Origin: an uncultured Clostridium sp.
GTDB lineage: Bacteria; Bacillota; Clostridia; Lachnospirales; Lachnospiraceae
Direction: 5' to 3'
Assembly (NCBI GenBank): GCA_900549235.1
Contig: URNT01000015.1
Span: 1-64,000, forward strand
DNA: 64,000 nt
A program made the position numbers and the translations under genes. Numbering within the stretch: position 1 is the first letter of the stretch; each line of letters opens with the position of its first letter. This document shows, piece after piece, positions 42,653 to 51,224 of the stretch. Below the pieces are notes generated by a model, which saw only the letters and a program-made list of their open reading frames with translations, searched no databases and had not been told where the DNA came from.

Positions 42653-42681
42653 TTGACATTTTCACCAATTTAAGGTATCGT
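42653..42681 (+). promoter_or_regulatory. promoter of the GNAT gene at 42812
   Basis: TTGACA (42653-42658), 17-bp spacer, TATCGT (42676-42681). Transcription would start about 42688, exactly at an 18-nt near-palindrome GTATCACATATGTGGTAC (42688-42705, one G-T in RNA) that can be an operator or an RNA hairpin. Confidence 0.7.
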
Positions 42682-42731
42682 AAGTATGTATCACATATGT
42701 GGTACAAAAGAGAATCATTTTTATGACAGTG

Positions 42732-42788
42732 TACCCCTAGCAGTAATCCTCCCGCCATAAGGGATGTGATGAGACTAGGGGTATTTTT
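42732..42788 (+). terminator. attenuator-like terminator in the GNAT leader
   Basis: TACCCCTAG (42732-42740) pairs perfectly with CTAGGGGTA (42775-42783) around a 34-nt apical part that can itself form TCCC/GGGA, then TTTTT (42784-42788). It lies between the promoter and the ATG at 42812, so it may control the gene conditionally, or simply end argD transcripts with the gene fed by an unseen promoter. Confidence 0.7.
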
Positions 42789-42811
42789 GGAAGTGTATAA
42801 GGAGAATACCC

Positions 42812-43450
42812 ATGCTAATTATCAGAAATGAAGCCCCAACCGACTACCAGCGCGTAGAAGACATCACCAGAAAAGCATTCTATAACCTCTACATCCCCGG
42901 TTGCACCGAGCATTATCTGGTCCGCATCATGCGGGGGCATGAGGATTTTATCCCGGAGCTGGATCTTGTAGCCGAACTGGACGGCCAGGTCATCGGCAAT
43001 ATTATGTACACCAAAGCCCGGCTGGTAGATGAAAGCGGCGAGGAAAAGGAAATCCTCACCTTCGGTCCTATCAGCGTCCTTCCCGAATATCAGCGGATGG
43101 GCTATGGAAAAGCGCTGATCGAACAATCCTTTGAAAAGGCCAGAGAAATGGGCTATGACATGGTGGTGATCTTCGGCAATCCAGGAAATTATGTGAGCCG
43201 GGGCTTTATCAGCTGTAAAAAGTACAACATTTCCCTTGATGGAGGCGTTTTTCCCGCAGCCATGATGGCAAAGGAATTAAAGCCCGGCGCATTAAAAGAA
43301 GGAAAATGGACCTATTACAGCAGCCCTGCCATGGAGTTTGATGAAGCAGAAGCTCTGCGCTATGACGACAGCTTGGAAAAAATGGAACGGAGAGTACAGC
43401 CAAGCCAGGAGGAGTTTTATATTCATTCTCATGCAATGCTGCAGGATTAA
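42812..43450 (+). CDS. GNAT-family N-acetyltransferase
   Basis: 212 residues of the YhbS-like GNAT group: MLIIRNEAPTDYQRVEDITR start, LDGQVIGNIMYTKARL, FGPISVLPEYQRMGYGKALIE (acetyl-CoA P-loop QRMGYG near residue 92) and VVIFGNPGNYVSRGF. The C-terminal ~60 residues continue to a conserved-looking YHSHAML-like end (read as YIHSHAML). Substrate unknown; some relatives acetylate small polyamines or amino-acid-like compounds. AAGGAG is 8 nt before the ATG. Confidence 0.88.
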   Translation: MLIIRNEAPTDYQRVEDITRKAFYNLYIPGCTEHYLVRIMRGHEDFIPELDLVAELDGQVIGNIMYTKARLVDESGEEKEILTFGPISVLPEYQRMGYGKALIEQSFEKAREMGYDMVVIFGNPGNYVSRGFISCKKYNISLDGGVFPAAMMAKELKPGALKEGKWTYYSSPAMEFDEAEALRYDDSLEKMERRVQPSQEEFYIHSHAMLQD

Positions 43451-43594
43451 AATGGGTTAAAGGGAGGGGGAGACACTGCGGGTGCACTTCCCCATTTCTT
43501 CCATTTCTCTTTTAAAATTCTTTAGAAATACCCCATCCAAAACTTTATCCTGGCCCGTTATACTATCCCTATCAAGCAAAAGGGGATATGATAT

Positions 43595-44944
43595 ATGGAA
43601 AATGAAATCGATAAGAAGTTGGAGGAGCTGCTGGCGCAGCCGGCAGGGGCGCCTTCATCTAAGAAAAGCTCTGGCTTTAAGGCCGGCCTGAAGAAAGCGG
43701 CAGCCAGGCTCCGCCGCCATCCGTTTATAACCGGGGGACTGGTGGTGGCTGCAGCTGCCTTCATCCTGATCCGCCTTGGGGCATCGGGGGCGGATGGAGG
43801 GACCCGTGTTTCGGTAACGCCTCTGACAAAGGGCGGGATTCAGGAGATCCTTTCTCTTACCGGGCCGGTTTCCGGTACGGATCATGTGGATGTGGTGTCC
43901 AATATTCATGCGGAGATTATTTCCATGAAGGTAAAGGAGGGGGATCATGTGGCAAAGGGACAGCTTCTTGCTTCCCTGGATCCAACCGATCTTACAAGGG
44001 ATGTGGAAATTGCGAGAAATGCCTATGAGCAGGCGGCAGCCGAGAAGGCCCAGAAGGATAAGGAGGCCGCTCTTGGCTATGAAAAGGCAGTCCAGGATTA
44101 TGAGAAGGCTTCTCTGGACTACAACCGCAGCAGCGTCCTGTTTTCAACCGGAGCCATTCCCCAGACGGAGATGGAGCAGAGTACCAATGCTCTGCAGGAT
44201 GCCAGGCGCCAGATGGAGTCCTACCGGGTGGAAAATGGCCGCGGTACAGCAGATGAGACCTATGCCCTTAAGGTAGAGCAGGCTGCATTTGAGCTTGCAA
44301 AGAAGGAGGAGGAGCTTGAAAATACCCAGATCAAAAGCCCTATTGACGGCACTGTTGTCCGGGTCAATTCTCAAGTGGGCCAGTTTGCGGATAAGGTAGA
44401 GGACGATAAGCCTATTTTCAGCATCGAAAATCTGGAAAACCTGGAACTGGAAATCAAGGTCAGCGAATATTCCATCGGCAAGGTGGCTCTGGGCCAAAAG
44501 GCAGTGATCAGCGCTGACATTCTCAATGGGGCCACAGCCGAGGGGGAGGTAATAAAAATATCTCCTACCGGTGAGGAAAAGGGAGACGGCTCCACTGAGC
44601 GGGTGGTGCCTGCCATTATCCGTGTTCAGGGAGGGGATACTCGCCTGATGGCCGGAATCACCGCCAGAGCCAGGCTGCTGGTAGATGAGGCAGAAGACGT
44701 ATTTACGGTTCCCGTATCGGCTGTGTTTGAGGAGGGAGATACCTCCTGGGTAGCTGCTGTAAAGGACGGCTGTATTCATCGGATTTCGGTCACCACTGGG
44801 ATAGACGGGGAGCTGAATGTGGAGCTGATCCCTGAGGAGGAGGGCGCCCTGACAGAGGGGATGCTGATCGTGACCACCGGCGGGGAGGAGCTTTCAGAGG
44901 GACAGTCCGTGATCCCGGTTGATGAACAGGGGGGAGAGGTATGA
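43595..44944 (+). CDS. MacA/HlyD-type periplasmic-adaptor-like protein
   Basis: 449 residues: cytosolic N-terminal ~45 residues, one membrane helix (FITGGLVVAAAAFILIRL, about 48-65), biotinyl-lipoyl-like halves (IHAEIISMKVKEGDHVAKGQLLASLD, read in parts, and IKSPIDGTVVRVNSQVGQF) flanking a coiled-coil hairpin (about 135-225), then the beta-barrel domain. Adapts a MacB-type permease to an outward path; in Gram-positives it works with FtsX-like permeases in export of peptides or antibiotics. Overlaps the ATPase by 4 nt. Confidence 0.92.
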   Translation: MENEIDKKLEELLAQPAGAPSSKKSSGFKAGLKKAAARLRRHPFITGGLVVAAAAFILIRLGASGADGGTRVSVTPLTKGGIQEILSLTGPVSGTDHVDVVSNIHAEIISMKVKEGDHVAKGQLLASLDPTDLTRDVEIARNAYEQAAAEKAQKDKEAALGYEKAVQDYEKASLDYNRSSVLFSTGAIPQTEMEQSTNALQDARRQMESYRVENGRGTADETYALKVEQAAFELAKKEEELENTQIKSPIDGTVVRVNSQVGQFADKVEDDKPIFSIENLENLELEIKVSEYSIGKVALGQKAVISADILNGATAEGEVIKISPTGEEKGDGSTERVVPAIIRVQGGDTRLMAGITARARLLVDEAEDVFTVPVSAVFEEGDTSWVAAVKDGCIHRISVTTGIDGELNVELIPEEEGALTEGMLIVTTGGEELSEGQSVIPVDEQGGEV

Positions 44945-45666
44945 ATAAAACAGATCCTGCTTCCAAACGCCATCTGATCTGTCTGGAGGATCTGGTAAAG
45001 ATCTATGACACCGGAGCCATCCGGGTGCTGGGACTTTATAAGATCAATCTTTCCATCCATCAGGGGGAATTTGTGGCAATCATGGGTCATTCCGGCTCCG
45101 GAAAATCCACCCTTATGAATATTTTAGGCTGTCTGGACCGGCCCACCCTGGGCCATTATTACCTGGACGGGGAGGATACGGCAGTGATGACCTCAGACCA
45201 GCTTTCTGACATCCGCAACCGGAAGATCGGCTTTGTATTTCAGTCCTTTAATCTGATCTCAAGAACCTCCGCCCTTAAAAATGTAGAGCTTCCCATGACC
45301 TATGCCAGAGTCCCCAGAGCCAGGCGGACAGAGCGGGCCAGGGAGCTTTTAAACCGGGTGGGCCTGGGAGAACGGCTGGACCATCTGCCAAATGAGATGT
45401 CCGGCGGACAGCGCCAACGGGTTGCCATTGCCAGGGCCCTGGCTAATGAGCCCCCTCTGATTCTGGCAGATGAGCCCACCGGAAATCTGGACACCGCCTC
45501 CTCTATCGAGATCATGGAGCTTTTTTCTCAGCTACACAAAGAAGGAACTACAGTGGTGCTTGTAACCCATGAGGAGGATATTGCCGCCTTTGCAGACCGG
45601 ATTATCCGGTTTGGGGACGGAAAGCTGTTATCAGATGAACGGAAGGAGGCCGCTTATGCTTTTTGA
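44941..45666 (+). CDS. MacB-type ABC ATP-binding protein
   Basis: LolD/MacB-class ATPase, 241 residues: Walker A GHSGSGKST near residue 55, Q-loop FVFQSFNLI, signature MSGGQRQRVAIARAL, Walker B LILADEPTGNLD, H-loop VTHEED. Second gene of a three-gene operon with an HlyD-like adaptor and an FtsX-like permease. Overlaps the permease gene by 11 bp. Substrate unknown. Confidence 0.95.
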   Translation: MNKTDPASKRHLICLEDLVKIYDTGAIRVLGLYKINLSIHQGEFVAIMGHSGSGKSTLMNILGCLDRPTLGHYYLDGEDTAVMTSDQLSDIRNRKIGFVFQSFNLISRTSALKNVELPMTYARVPRARRTERARELLNRVGLGERLDHLPNEMSGGQRQRVAIARALANEPPLILADEPTGNLDTASSIEIMELFSQLHKEGTTVVLVTHEEDIAAFADRIIRFGDGKLLSDERKEAAYAF

Positions 45667-46867
45667 AAATATGCAGATGGCCTGCGCTGCCATCCGCTCT
45701 AACAAGCTGCGCTCCATCCTCACTATGCTTGGGATTGTGATCGGCATCGGCTCTGTGATCTCCATTGTTTCCATTGGTGATACCATGCGGGCCCAGTTTG
45801 CGGGACTTTATGAGGATATTGGCCTGACTCAGGCCTATGTTTCCACCGGATACTGGGTGGACGATATGCGCCAGAGTGATTATTTTACCTTGGATGAGCT
45901 GGAACGGATAAAGGACACTTTCGGAGATGAGATCGCCTACATTGACAGCGGCTCCTATGAAAAGGCTGACGCCCTGTACCGCAGGAAGAAGGTAAAGTTT
46001 GAATTCACCGGCATTGATTACAACTACCAGGAGGTACAGCCGGTAAACATGGTCTACGGCCGGTATCTGAACCAGGGAGATATACTGGGGCGGAAAAAGA
46101 ATGTGGTGATGGATACAGACAGCGCGATGGAGCTGTTTGGTGTGGAAAATGCAGTGGGAAAGACCTTTCGGACTACCCTTTATCAGAATACAGACGATTA
46201 TACGGTGGTAGGGGTGTATAAGAAAAAGCTCAATGCCTTCCAGGCCTTGATGATGGGAGGAAACCGGGGAAACTGCTCCGCCTTTATCCCTTATACTCTT
46301 CTTACCTGGCCAAATGACTGGTTTTATGAGCTTCATATCTTTGCAGCAGAGGACGTGGAGCTGGAACCGTTTTTCGACCGTGTCCAGGCCTATGTGGCAA
46401 GGCTCCATTCCAGGAATCCGGAGGACATCTATATGTACACGGCAATGGATGATATGAATGCAATGGATTCCGTTATGGGCGGCCTGTCCATGGCGGTAGG
46501 CGGCATCGCCGCCATCTCCCTTCTGGTCGGAGGGATCGGTATTATGAATATCATGCTGGTGTCTGTCACCGAGCGGACCCGGGAGATCGGCATCCGCAAG
46601 GCCCTGGGAGCCAGGACACGAGATGTACTGATCCAGTTTCTGACGGAATCCGCCATCCTGTCCGCCTTCGGAGGGATCCTGGGTGTTGCCTTTGGCGGCG
46701 GCATCGTGCTCCTTGGGGGCGCTCTCCTCCACCTGGAGGTGGTGATCCGCCCCTCGATTGTCCTCCTGGCGGTGTCTTTTTCCGCTGTGGTGGGAATCTT
46801 TTTCGGGCTCTATCCTGCCTCCAAGGCTGCGAAGGCGGATCCGATCCAGGCTTTGAGGTATGAATAG
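45656..46867 (+). CDS. FtsX/MacB-type ABC permease
   Basis: 403 residues from ATG 45656 (GGAAGGAGG upstream; the longer frame starts inside the ATPase gene). MacB_PCD layout: helix 1 (about 18-40, ILTMLGIVIGIGSVISIVSI), a ~230-residue extracytoplasmic domain, then three helices at about 275-305, 330-355 and 365-390. ERTREIGIRKALGARTRDVL is the FtsX signature. Mechanotransmission-type transporter acting with the two preceding genes. Confidence 0.94.
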   Translation: MLFENMQMACAAIRSNKLRSILTMLGIVIGIGSVISIVSIGDTMRAQFAGLYEDIGLTQAYVSTGYWVDDMRQSDYFTLDELERIKDTFGDEIAYIDSGSYEKADALYRRKKVKFEFTGIDYNYQEVQPVNMVYGRYLNQGDILGRKKNVVMDTDSAMELFGVENAVGKTFRTTLYQNTDDYTVVGVYKKKLNAFQALMMGGNRGNCSAFIPYTLLTWPNDWFYELHIFAAEDVELEPFFDRVQAYVARLHSRNPEDIYMYTAMDDMNAMDSVMGGLSMAVGGIAAISLLVGGIGIMNIMLVSVTERTREIGIRKALGARTRDVLIQFLTESAILSAFGGILGVAFGGGIVLLGGALLHLEVVIRPSIVLLAVSFSAVVGIFFGLYPASKAAKADPIQALRYE

Positions 46868-46888
46868 TACACAAAAATGAAAACGATA

Positions 46889-46916
46889 TTGACAAAATGT
46901 TGTACAATATGATACA
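46889..46916 (+). promoter_or_regulatory. promoter before the purine riboswitch
   Basis: TTGACA (46889-46894) with a 16-bp spacer to GATACA (46911-46916); the -35 is perfect and the -10 poor. Just downstream an inverted repeat TGTCAG (46924-46929) / CTGACA (46940-46945) may be an operator or hairpin preceding the aptamer. Confidence 0.5.
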
Positions 46917-46961
46917 CTCGAATTGTCAGAATTTATTCGCTGACACAATCAAATAAATCCA

Positions 46962-47030
46962 GAACTTATATATGCTCAAAATCAAGGTTGAGTGTTTCTA
47001 CCAACTACCGTAATAGTTGACTATAAGTTC
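46962..47030 (+). ncRNA. purine (guanine-class) riboswitch aptamer
   Basis: P1 GAACTTATA (46962-46970) / TATAAGTTC (47022-47030); P2 around GCTCAA / TTGAGT; the core GTTTCTACC; P3 CAACTA / TAGTTG with CCGTAA loop; and J3/1 GACTAT. The key J3/1 base is C (47021), diagnostic of guanine/hypoxanthine recognition rather than adenine. Loop 2 reads AATCAAGG instead of the common ATATGG but keeps GG that can pair the CC of loop 3. It precedes guanine deaminase and an AzgA permease, confirming the purine link. Confidence 0.9.
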
Positions 47031-47099
47031 CTGCACCGTCTCCGATCATAAGGGTGGGAGGCTGTGCGGGGCCTTTGGGACTGCGGTAGTTTTTTCTTT
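47003..47099 (+). terminator. riboswitch expression-platform terminator
   Basis: AACTACCGTA (47003-47012), which is the 5' side and loop of aptamer P3, can pair with TGCGGTAGTT (47082-47091; 10 bp, one G-U), leaving TTTT-C-TTT as tail. A stable internal hairpin GCAC...GTGC (47033-47067) fills the loop. The terminator and the folded aptamer are mutually exclusive. Confidence 0.65.
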
Positions 47100-47148
47100 C
47101 CTGCAAAAAACGTTTGTCCCTGGGCGGGCTGGGGACAGGAGGTGTTTT

Positions 47149-48423
47149 ATGGCAGGAAATTTTGTTTTAAAAGGACACATTTGTTACAGTAAGAGCTTAA
47201 GAGAGGTAGAAGCGGTTGAGAATGGGTATCTGGTCTGTGTAGATGGGAGGTCGGCAGGCGTATTTGAGGAGCTGCCAGAGGCATTTTCCCATTTTCCGGT
47301 GACGGATTTTGGAGATAAGCTGATCATACCCGGTCTGGTGGATCTTCACCTTCACGCCCCTCAGTATACCTTCCGGTCTCTGGGGATGGATCTGGAGCTC
47401 CTTGACTGGCTGGAGACCAGGACATTTCCGGAGGAGTCTAAGTATAAGGATCTGGAGTATGCGAAAAAAGCCTATTCGATTTTTACAGAGGGCTTAAAAT
47501 ACAGCACCACAACGAGGGCCTGCATCTTTGCAACCCTTCATGGCCCGGCAACCATAGCTCTTATGGATATGCTGGAGCAGACCGGCCTTAAGACCATGGT
47601 GGGAAAGGTAAATATGGACCGAAACTGCCCGGATATTCTTCGTGAAAAAAGCGCAGAGGCGGCAGCAGAGGATACGCTTTTATGGCTGTCCCAGATCAGG
47701 GGACGGTATGAACATACAAAGCCGGTGATCACACCCCGGTTTATCCCCACCTGTTCCGATGAGCTGATGGAGCGGCTGGGACAGATCGCCAGGGAGCAGG
47801 GGCTTCCAGTACAGTCCCATCTGTCGGAAAACCAGGGAGAGATCGCCTGGGTAAAGGAGCTTTGTCCCTGGTCCGGGTTTTACGGGGATGCATATGACCA
47901 TTTTGGAATGTTTGGAGGTGAGGTAAAAACAGTGATGGCCCATTGCGTGTGGTCATCTAAGGAGGAACAGGCGCGGATGAAGGAAAATGGCGTCTTTATC
48001 GCCCATTGTCCCGAATCCAACACCAATCTTTCTTCCGGAATCGCGCCCATAAGGGAGTATCTGGATCAGGGACTGAAAGTAGGGCTTGGTTCGGATATTG
48101 CAGGGGGAACGAAGGAATCTATCTTCTTTGCCATGGCAGAGGCTATCCGGGTGTCTAAGCTGCGCTGGAGGCTGGTGGACAATACGAAAGGGCCACTTAC
48201 AGTGGAGGAGGCATTTTTCCTGGGGACAAAGGGCGGCGGAGCATTCTTTGGAGAGGTGGGAAGCTTTGAGGAAGGCTATGAGCTTGACGCAGTGGTTCTG
48301 GATGATGAGAGTATTCCCCATCCCCAGCCTCTCAGTGTGAGAGAACGTCTGGAACGGATGATCTATCTTTCTGACGAACGTCATATCACAGCCAAGTATA
48401 TAGCAGGAAGACAGATTTTTTAG
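47149..48423 (+). CDS. guaD: guanine deaminase
   Basis: Zn-dependent amidohydrolase converting guanine to xanthine plus ammonia. 424 residues from ATG 47149 (ACAGGAGG upstream). Metal ligands: HLHAPQY (HxH near residue 68), QSHLSENQGEI, MAHCVWSS and LGSDIAGG. The guanine-pocket segment RACIFATLHG follows the first ligands. Downstream of a guanine riboswitch and upstream of a purine permease, a salvage or nitrogen-scavenging operon. Confidence 0.94.
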   Translation: MAGNFVLKGHICYSKSLREVEAVENGYLVCVDGRSAGVFEELPEAFSHFPVTDFGDKLIIPGLVDLHLHAPQYTFRSLGMDLELLDWLETRTFPEESKYKDLEYAKKAYSIFTEGLKYSTTTRACIFATLHGPATIALMDMLEQTGLKTMVGKVNMDRNCPDILREKSAEAAAEDTLLWLSQIRGRYEHTKPVITPRFIPTCSDELMERLGQIAREQGLPVQSHLSENQGEIAWVKELCPWSGFYGDAYDHFGMFGGEVKTVMAHCVWSSKEEQARMKENGVFIAHCPESNTNLSSGIAPIREYLDQGLKVGLGSDIAGGTKESIFFAMAEAIRVSKLRWRLVDNTKGPLTVEEAFFLGTKGGGAFFGEVGSFEEGYELDAVVLDDESIPHPQPLSVRERLERMIYLSDERHITAKYIAGRQIF

Positions 48424-48468
48424 AGAAGGTATGGGACAGAGCGCAAATAATGATTGGAGGTATGGAAT

Positions 48469-49863
48469 ATGAAAAACAACACAGAGCAGGGGTTTTTTGA
48501 GAGGGTCTTTCAGTTGTCAGAGCACCATACAGATGTGAAGACAGAGGTGATGGCGGGGATCACCACCTTTATGACCATGGCTTATATCCTGGCTGTAAAT
48601 CCGAACATTTTAAGCGAAGCCGGTATGGATCGGGGGGCTGTATTTACCGCTACGGCCCTGGCAGCCTTTGTGGCTACGCTGATGATGGCGGCCTTTGCCA
48701 ATTACCCCTTTGTACTGGCGCCTGGTATGGGACTGAACGCTTATTTTGCCTATACTGTAGTGCTTCAGATGGGGTATACCTGGGAAATGGCTCTGGCAGC
48801 GGTATTTGCAGAGGGTCTGATCTTTATCGCTCTTTCTCTTACTAATGTGCGGGAGGCTATTTTCAATGCCATCCCCATGAATTTAAAGCATGCGGTATCA
48901 GCGGGCATCGGTTTGTTTATCGCCTTTATTGGTCTTCAGAACGCGAAGATCGTAGTAGACAGCTCTACGCTGGTATCGGTGTACTCCTTTAAGGGGGCAT
49001 TGGATAAGGGGACCTTTTTCTCAGAGGGGATCACCGTTCTTCTGGCTCTGATCGGTATCCTGATTACAGCTGTACTGCTGGTTAAGAATGTAAAGGGCAA
49101 TATCCTCTGGGGAATCCTTATTACCTGGCTTTTAGGCGTGATCTGCCAGCTGACCGGTCTGTACCGGCCGGATGCGGAGCTGGGTATGTTCAGCGTGCTG
49201 CCGGATCTTTCCTCCGGCTTTGGTATCCCCAGCATGGCTCCCACCTTTTTGAAAATGGATTTCAGCGGTATTTTATCTCTGAATTTCCTGACTATTATGT
49301 TCGCGTTTTTATTTGTAGATATGTTTGATACATTGGGAACTCTGATCGGCGTTGCCTCCAAGGCAGATATGCTGGATAAAGATGGAAGGCTTCCTAATAT
49401 CCGGGGCGCTCTGTTATCAGACGCGGTAGGAACCTCCCTTGGCGCTGTATTTGGAACCTCTACTACAACTACTTTTGTAGAGAGCGCCTCCGGTGTTGCA
49501 GAAGGCGGGCGTACCGGCCTTACCGCTGTAGTAGCGGCTCTGCTTTTTGGTCTGTCCCTGTTTCTGTCACCGATTTTCCTGGCGATTCCGTCCTTTGCGA
49601 CGGCTCCGGCTCTGATCGTGGTAGGCTTCCTCATGGTAACCTCCATCCTTAAGGTGGATTTTAACGACTACACCGAAGCGATCCCCAGCTACATCTGTAT
49701 CATCGCCATGCCCTTTATGTACAGCATCTCCGAGGGCATCGCAATGGGTATCATTTCTTATGTAGTGATCAACCTGGTGTCCGGTCATGCGAAGGAGAAG
49801 AAAATCAGTGCGCTGATGTATGTGCTGGCGGTGCTGTTTGTGCTGAAGTATGTATTGTTGTAA
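48469..49863 (+). CDS. AzgA-type adenine/guanine/hypoxanthine permease
   Basis: NCS2/AzgA (PbuG, GhxP-like) purine:proton symporter, 464 residues from ATG 48469 (GGAGG 8 nt upstream). Twelve to fourteen helices; GITTFMTMAYILAVNPNIL near residue 28, ANYPFVLAPGMGLNAYFAYT near 72, the DMFDTLGTLIGVA segment near 285 and GTSTTTTFVESASGVAEGGRTG near 330 are hallmark motifs. Operon with guanine deaminase under the riboswitch. Confidence 0.94.
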   Translation: MKNNTEQGFFERVFQLSEHHTDVKTEVMAGITTFMTMAYILAVNPNILSEAGMDRGAVFTATALAAFVATLMMAAFANYPFVLAPGMGLNAYFAYTVVLQMGYTWEMALAAVFAEGLIFIALSLTNVREAIFNAIPMNLKHAVSAGIGLFIAFIGLQNAKIVVDSSTLVSVYSFKGALDKGTFFSEGITVLLALIGILITAVLLVKNVKGNILWGILITWLLGVICQLTGLYRPDAELGMFSVLPDLSSGFGIPSMAPTFLKMDFSGILSLNFLTIMFAFLFVDMFDTLGTLIGVASKADMLDKDGRLPNIRGALLSDAVGTSLGAVFGTSTTTTFVESASGVAEGGRTGLTAVVAALLFGLSLFLSPIFLAIPSFATAPALIVVGFLMVTSILKVDFNDYTEAIPSYICIIAMPFMYSISEGIAMGIISYVVINLVSGHAKEKKISALMYVLAVLFVLKYVLL

Positions 49864-49895
49864 TAGATAAGAGGGATTGAAGATTAGAATAGAAA

Positions 49896-49930
49896 CGGCT
49901 CCAGGGAAGGAAAACCTGGAGCTGTTTTTT
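49896..49930 (+). terminator. terminator after purine operon
   Basis: CGGCTCCAGG (49896-49905) / CCTGGAGCTG (49915-49924) with one G-T and a 9-nt loop, then TTTTTT. It ends just before the convergent methyltransferase gene. Confidence 0.92.
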
Positions 49931-49952
49931 GACTGAATCGGTATATTTATTT

Positions 49953-51185
49953 TTACTTCTCCTCACACACCTGGAAAATATAAAATTTCAGATAATACGA
50001 TTCATCCGCCGCCCACAAAATCGGATGGTCTGCCGCCTGGGTACGGTATTCGATCTGGCGGAGGCGCTTGTGGACGCAGGAGGCGGCTTCCCGGATGGTT
50101 TTTGTAAAGAGCTCAGGATCCATAAAGTGGGAGCAGGAGCAGGTGGCGAGGTAGCCGCCGTCCTTTACCAGCTTCATTCCCCTTAGGTTGATCTCCCGGT
50201 AGCCCTTGACAGCATTTTTGATGGAGCTTCGTGACTTGGTAAAGGCAGGGGGATCCAGGATCACCACATCGAACTGGCGGCCTTCCTTTTCAAGGGCGGG
50301 AAGGAGGTCAAATACATCGGCGCACTGGAAGGAAACCCGGTCAGATAAGCCGTTTAAAGCCGCATTTTCCCTGGCCTGGGCCACTGCAAGCTCTGAGGTA
50401 TCCACGCCCAGCACATGGGCGGAGCCTGCGATTCCGGCATTCAGGGCGAAGGAGCCGGTGTGGGTAAAGCAGTCAAGAACCTGCTCCGGCTGGATCCGGC
50501 GGCACAGATTTTGGAGGGCAAGGCGGTTGTATTTCTGATCCAGGAAGAAGCCGGTTTTCTGACCGTCCTCTACATCCACCAGGTAGCGGACACCATTTTC
50601 CAGGATTTCCACTTTTGTGTCGAAAGGATCGCCGATAAAGCCCTTGCAGCGCTCCATTCCCTCCTGAAGGCGCACCTTCGCGTCGCTGCGCTCATAGACG
50701 CCCCGGATCTGGATTCCGTCCTCAGCCAGTACCTTCTTTACCAGCTCCACGATCACCGGCTTTAACCGGTCGATGCCAAGGGCCAGGGATTCCACCACCA
50801 GTACATCAGAGAACTTGTCAATGACGATCCCTGGCAGGAAATCCGCCTCTCCGAAGATGATCCGGCAGCTGGAGGTATCGGTTACCGCCTTCCTGTATTC
50901 CCAGGCGGCCCGCACTCTCATTTCGATCAATGCGTCATCTACTACGGTGCCCCGCTTCCTTGAAAGCATCCGCACCGTCAGCTTGGAACGGGTATTGATG
51001 AAACCGGTTCCAAGAGGGTAGCCGTCAAAATCCTCCACTGCCACCAGGCTTCCGTTTTCTGGATCCCCTTCTATGGTATCGATCTCATTGTCATAGATCC
51101 AGGCGCCGCCTGCTTTTAAGGAACGTCCCTGTCCCTTCTTTAAACGGACCATTCCTCTGATCCTGTATAATTCTTCTGTATTCAT
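49953..51185 (-). CDS. class I rRNA methyltransferase, RlmI-like (PUA + Rossmann)
   Basis: 410 residues: N-terminal PUA domain (RLKKGQGRSLKAGGAWIYDN, about 13-85), a linking EEHUD domain, and a SAM-binding Rossmann domain with LDCFTHTGSFALNAG (motif I), GVDTSELAVAQARENAALNG, VILDPPAFTKS (catalytic DPPxF) and YLATCSCSHFM. Relatives modify C1962 or G2069-type positions of 23S rRNA (m5C/m7G). DPPAF plus the downstream Cys in CSCSH resembles RlmI. Monocistronic. Confidence 0.93.
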   Translation of the reverse strand: MNTEELYRIRGMVRLKKGQGRSLKAGGAWIYDNEIDTIEGDPENGSLVAVEDFDGYPLGTGFINTRSKLTVRMLSRKRGTVVDDALIEMRVRAAWEYRKAVTDTSSCRIIFGEADFLPGIVIDKFSDVLVVESLALGIDRLKPVIVELVKKVLAEDGIQIRGVYERSDAKVRLQEGMERCKGFIGDPFDTKVEILENGVRYLVDVEDGQKTGFFLDQKYNRLALQNLCRRIQPEQVLDCFTHTGSFALNAGIAGSAHVLGVDTSELAVAQARENAALNGLSDRVSFQCADVFDLLPALEKEGRQFDVVILDPPAFTKSRSSIKNAVKGYREINLRGMKLVKDGGYLATCSCSHFMDPELFTKTIREAASCVHKRLRQIEYRTQAADHPILWAADESYYLKFYIFQVCEEK

Positions 51186-51224
51186 AGCACAGTTTCCTTT
51201 CCGGTTTTTACTGAGCCTATCATA

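Noticed and set aside
42688..42788. T-box or S-box leader
   Set aside because: No T-box consensus (TGGNACCGCG) and no SAM-type GA-rich core could be found.
45602..46948. 448-codon open frame on the minus strand opposite the FtsX-like permease
   Set aside because: Protein-like features are absent, Cys/His-rich random composition, and the + strand frame carries clear FtsX motifs with a ribosome site. It is a shadow frame.
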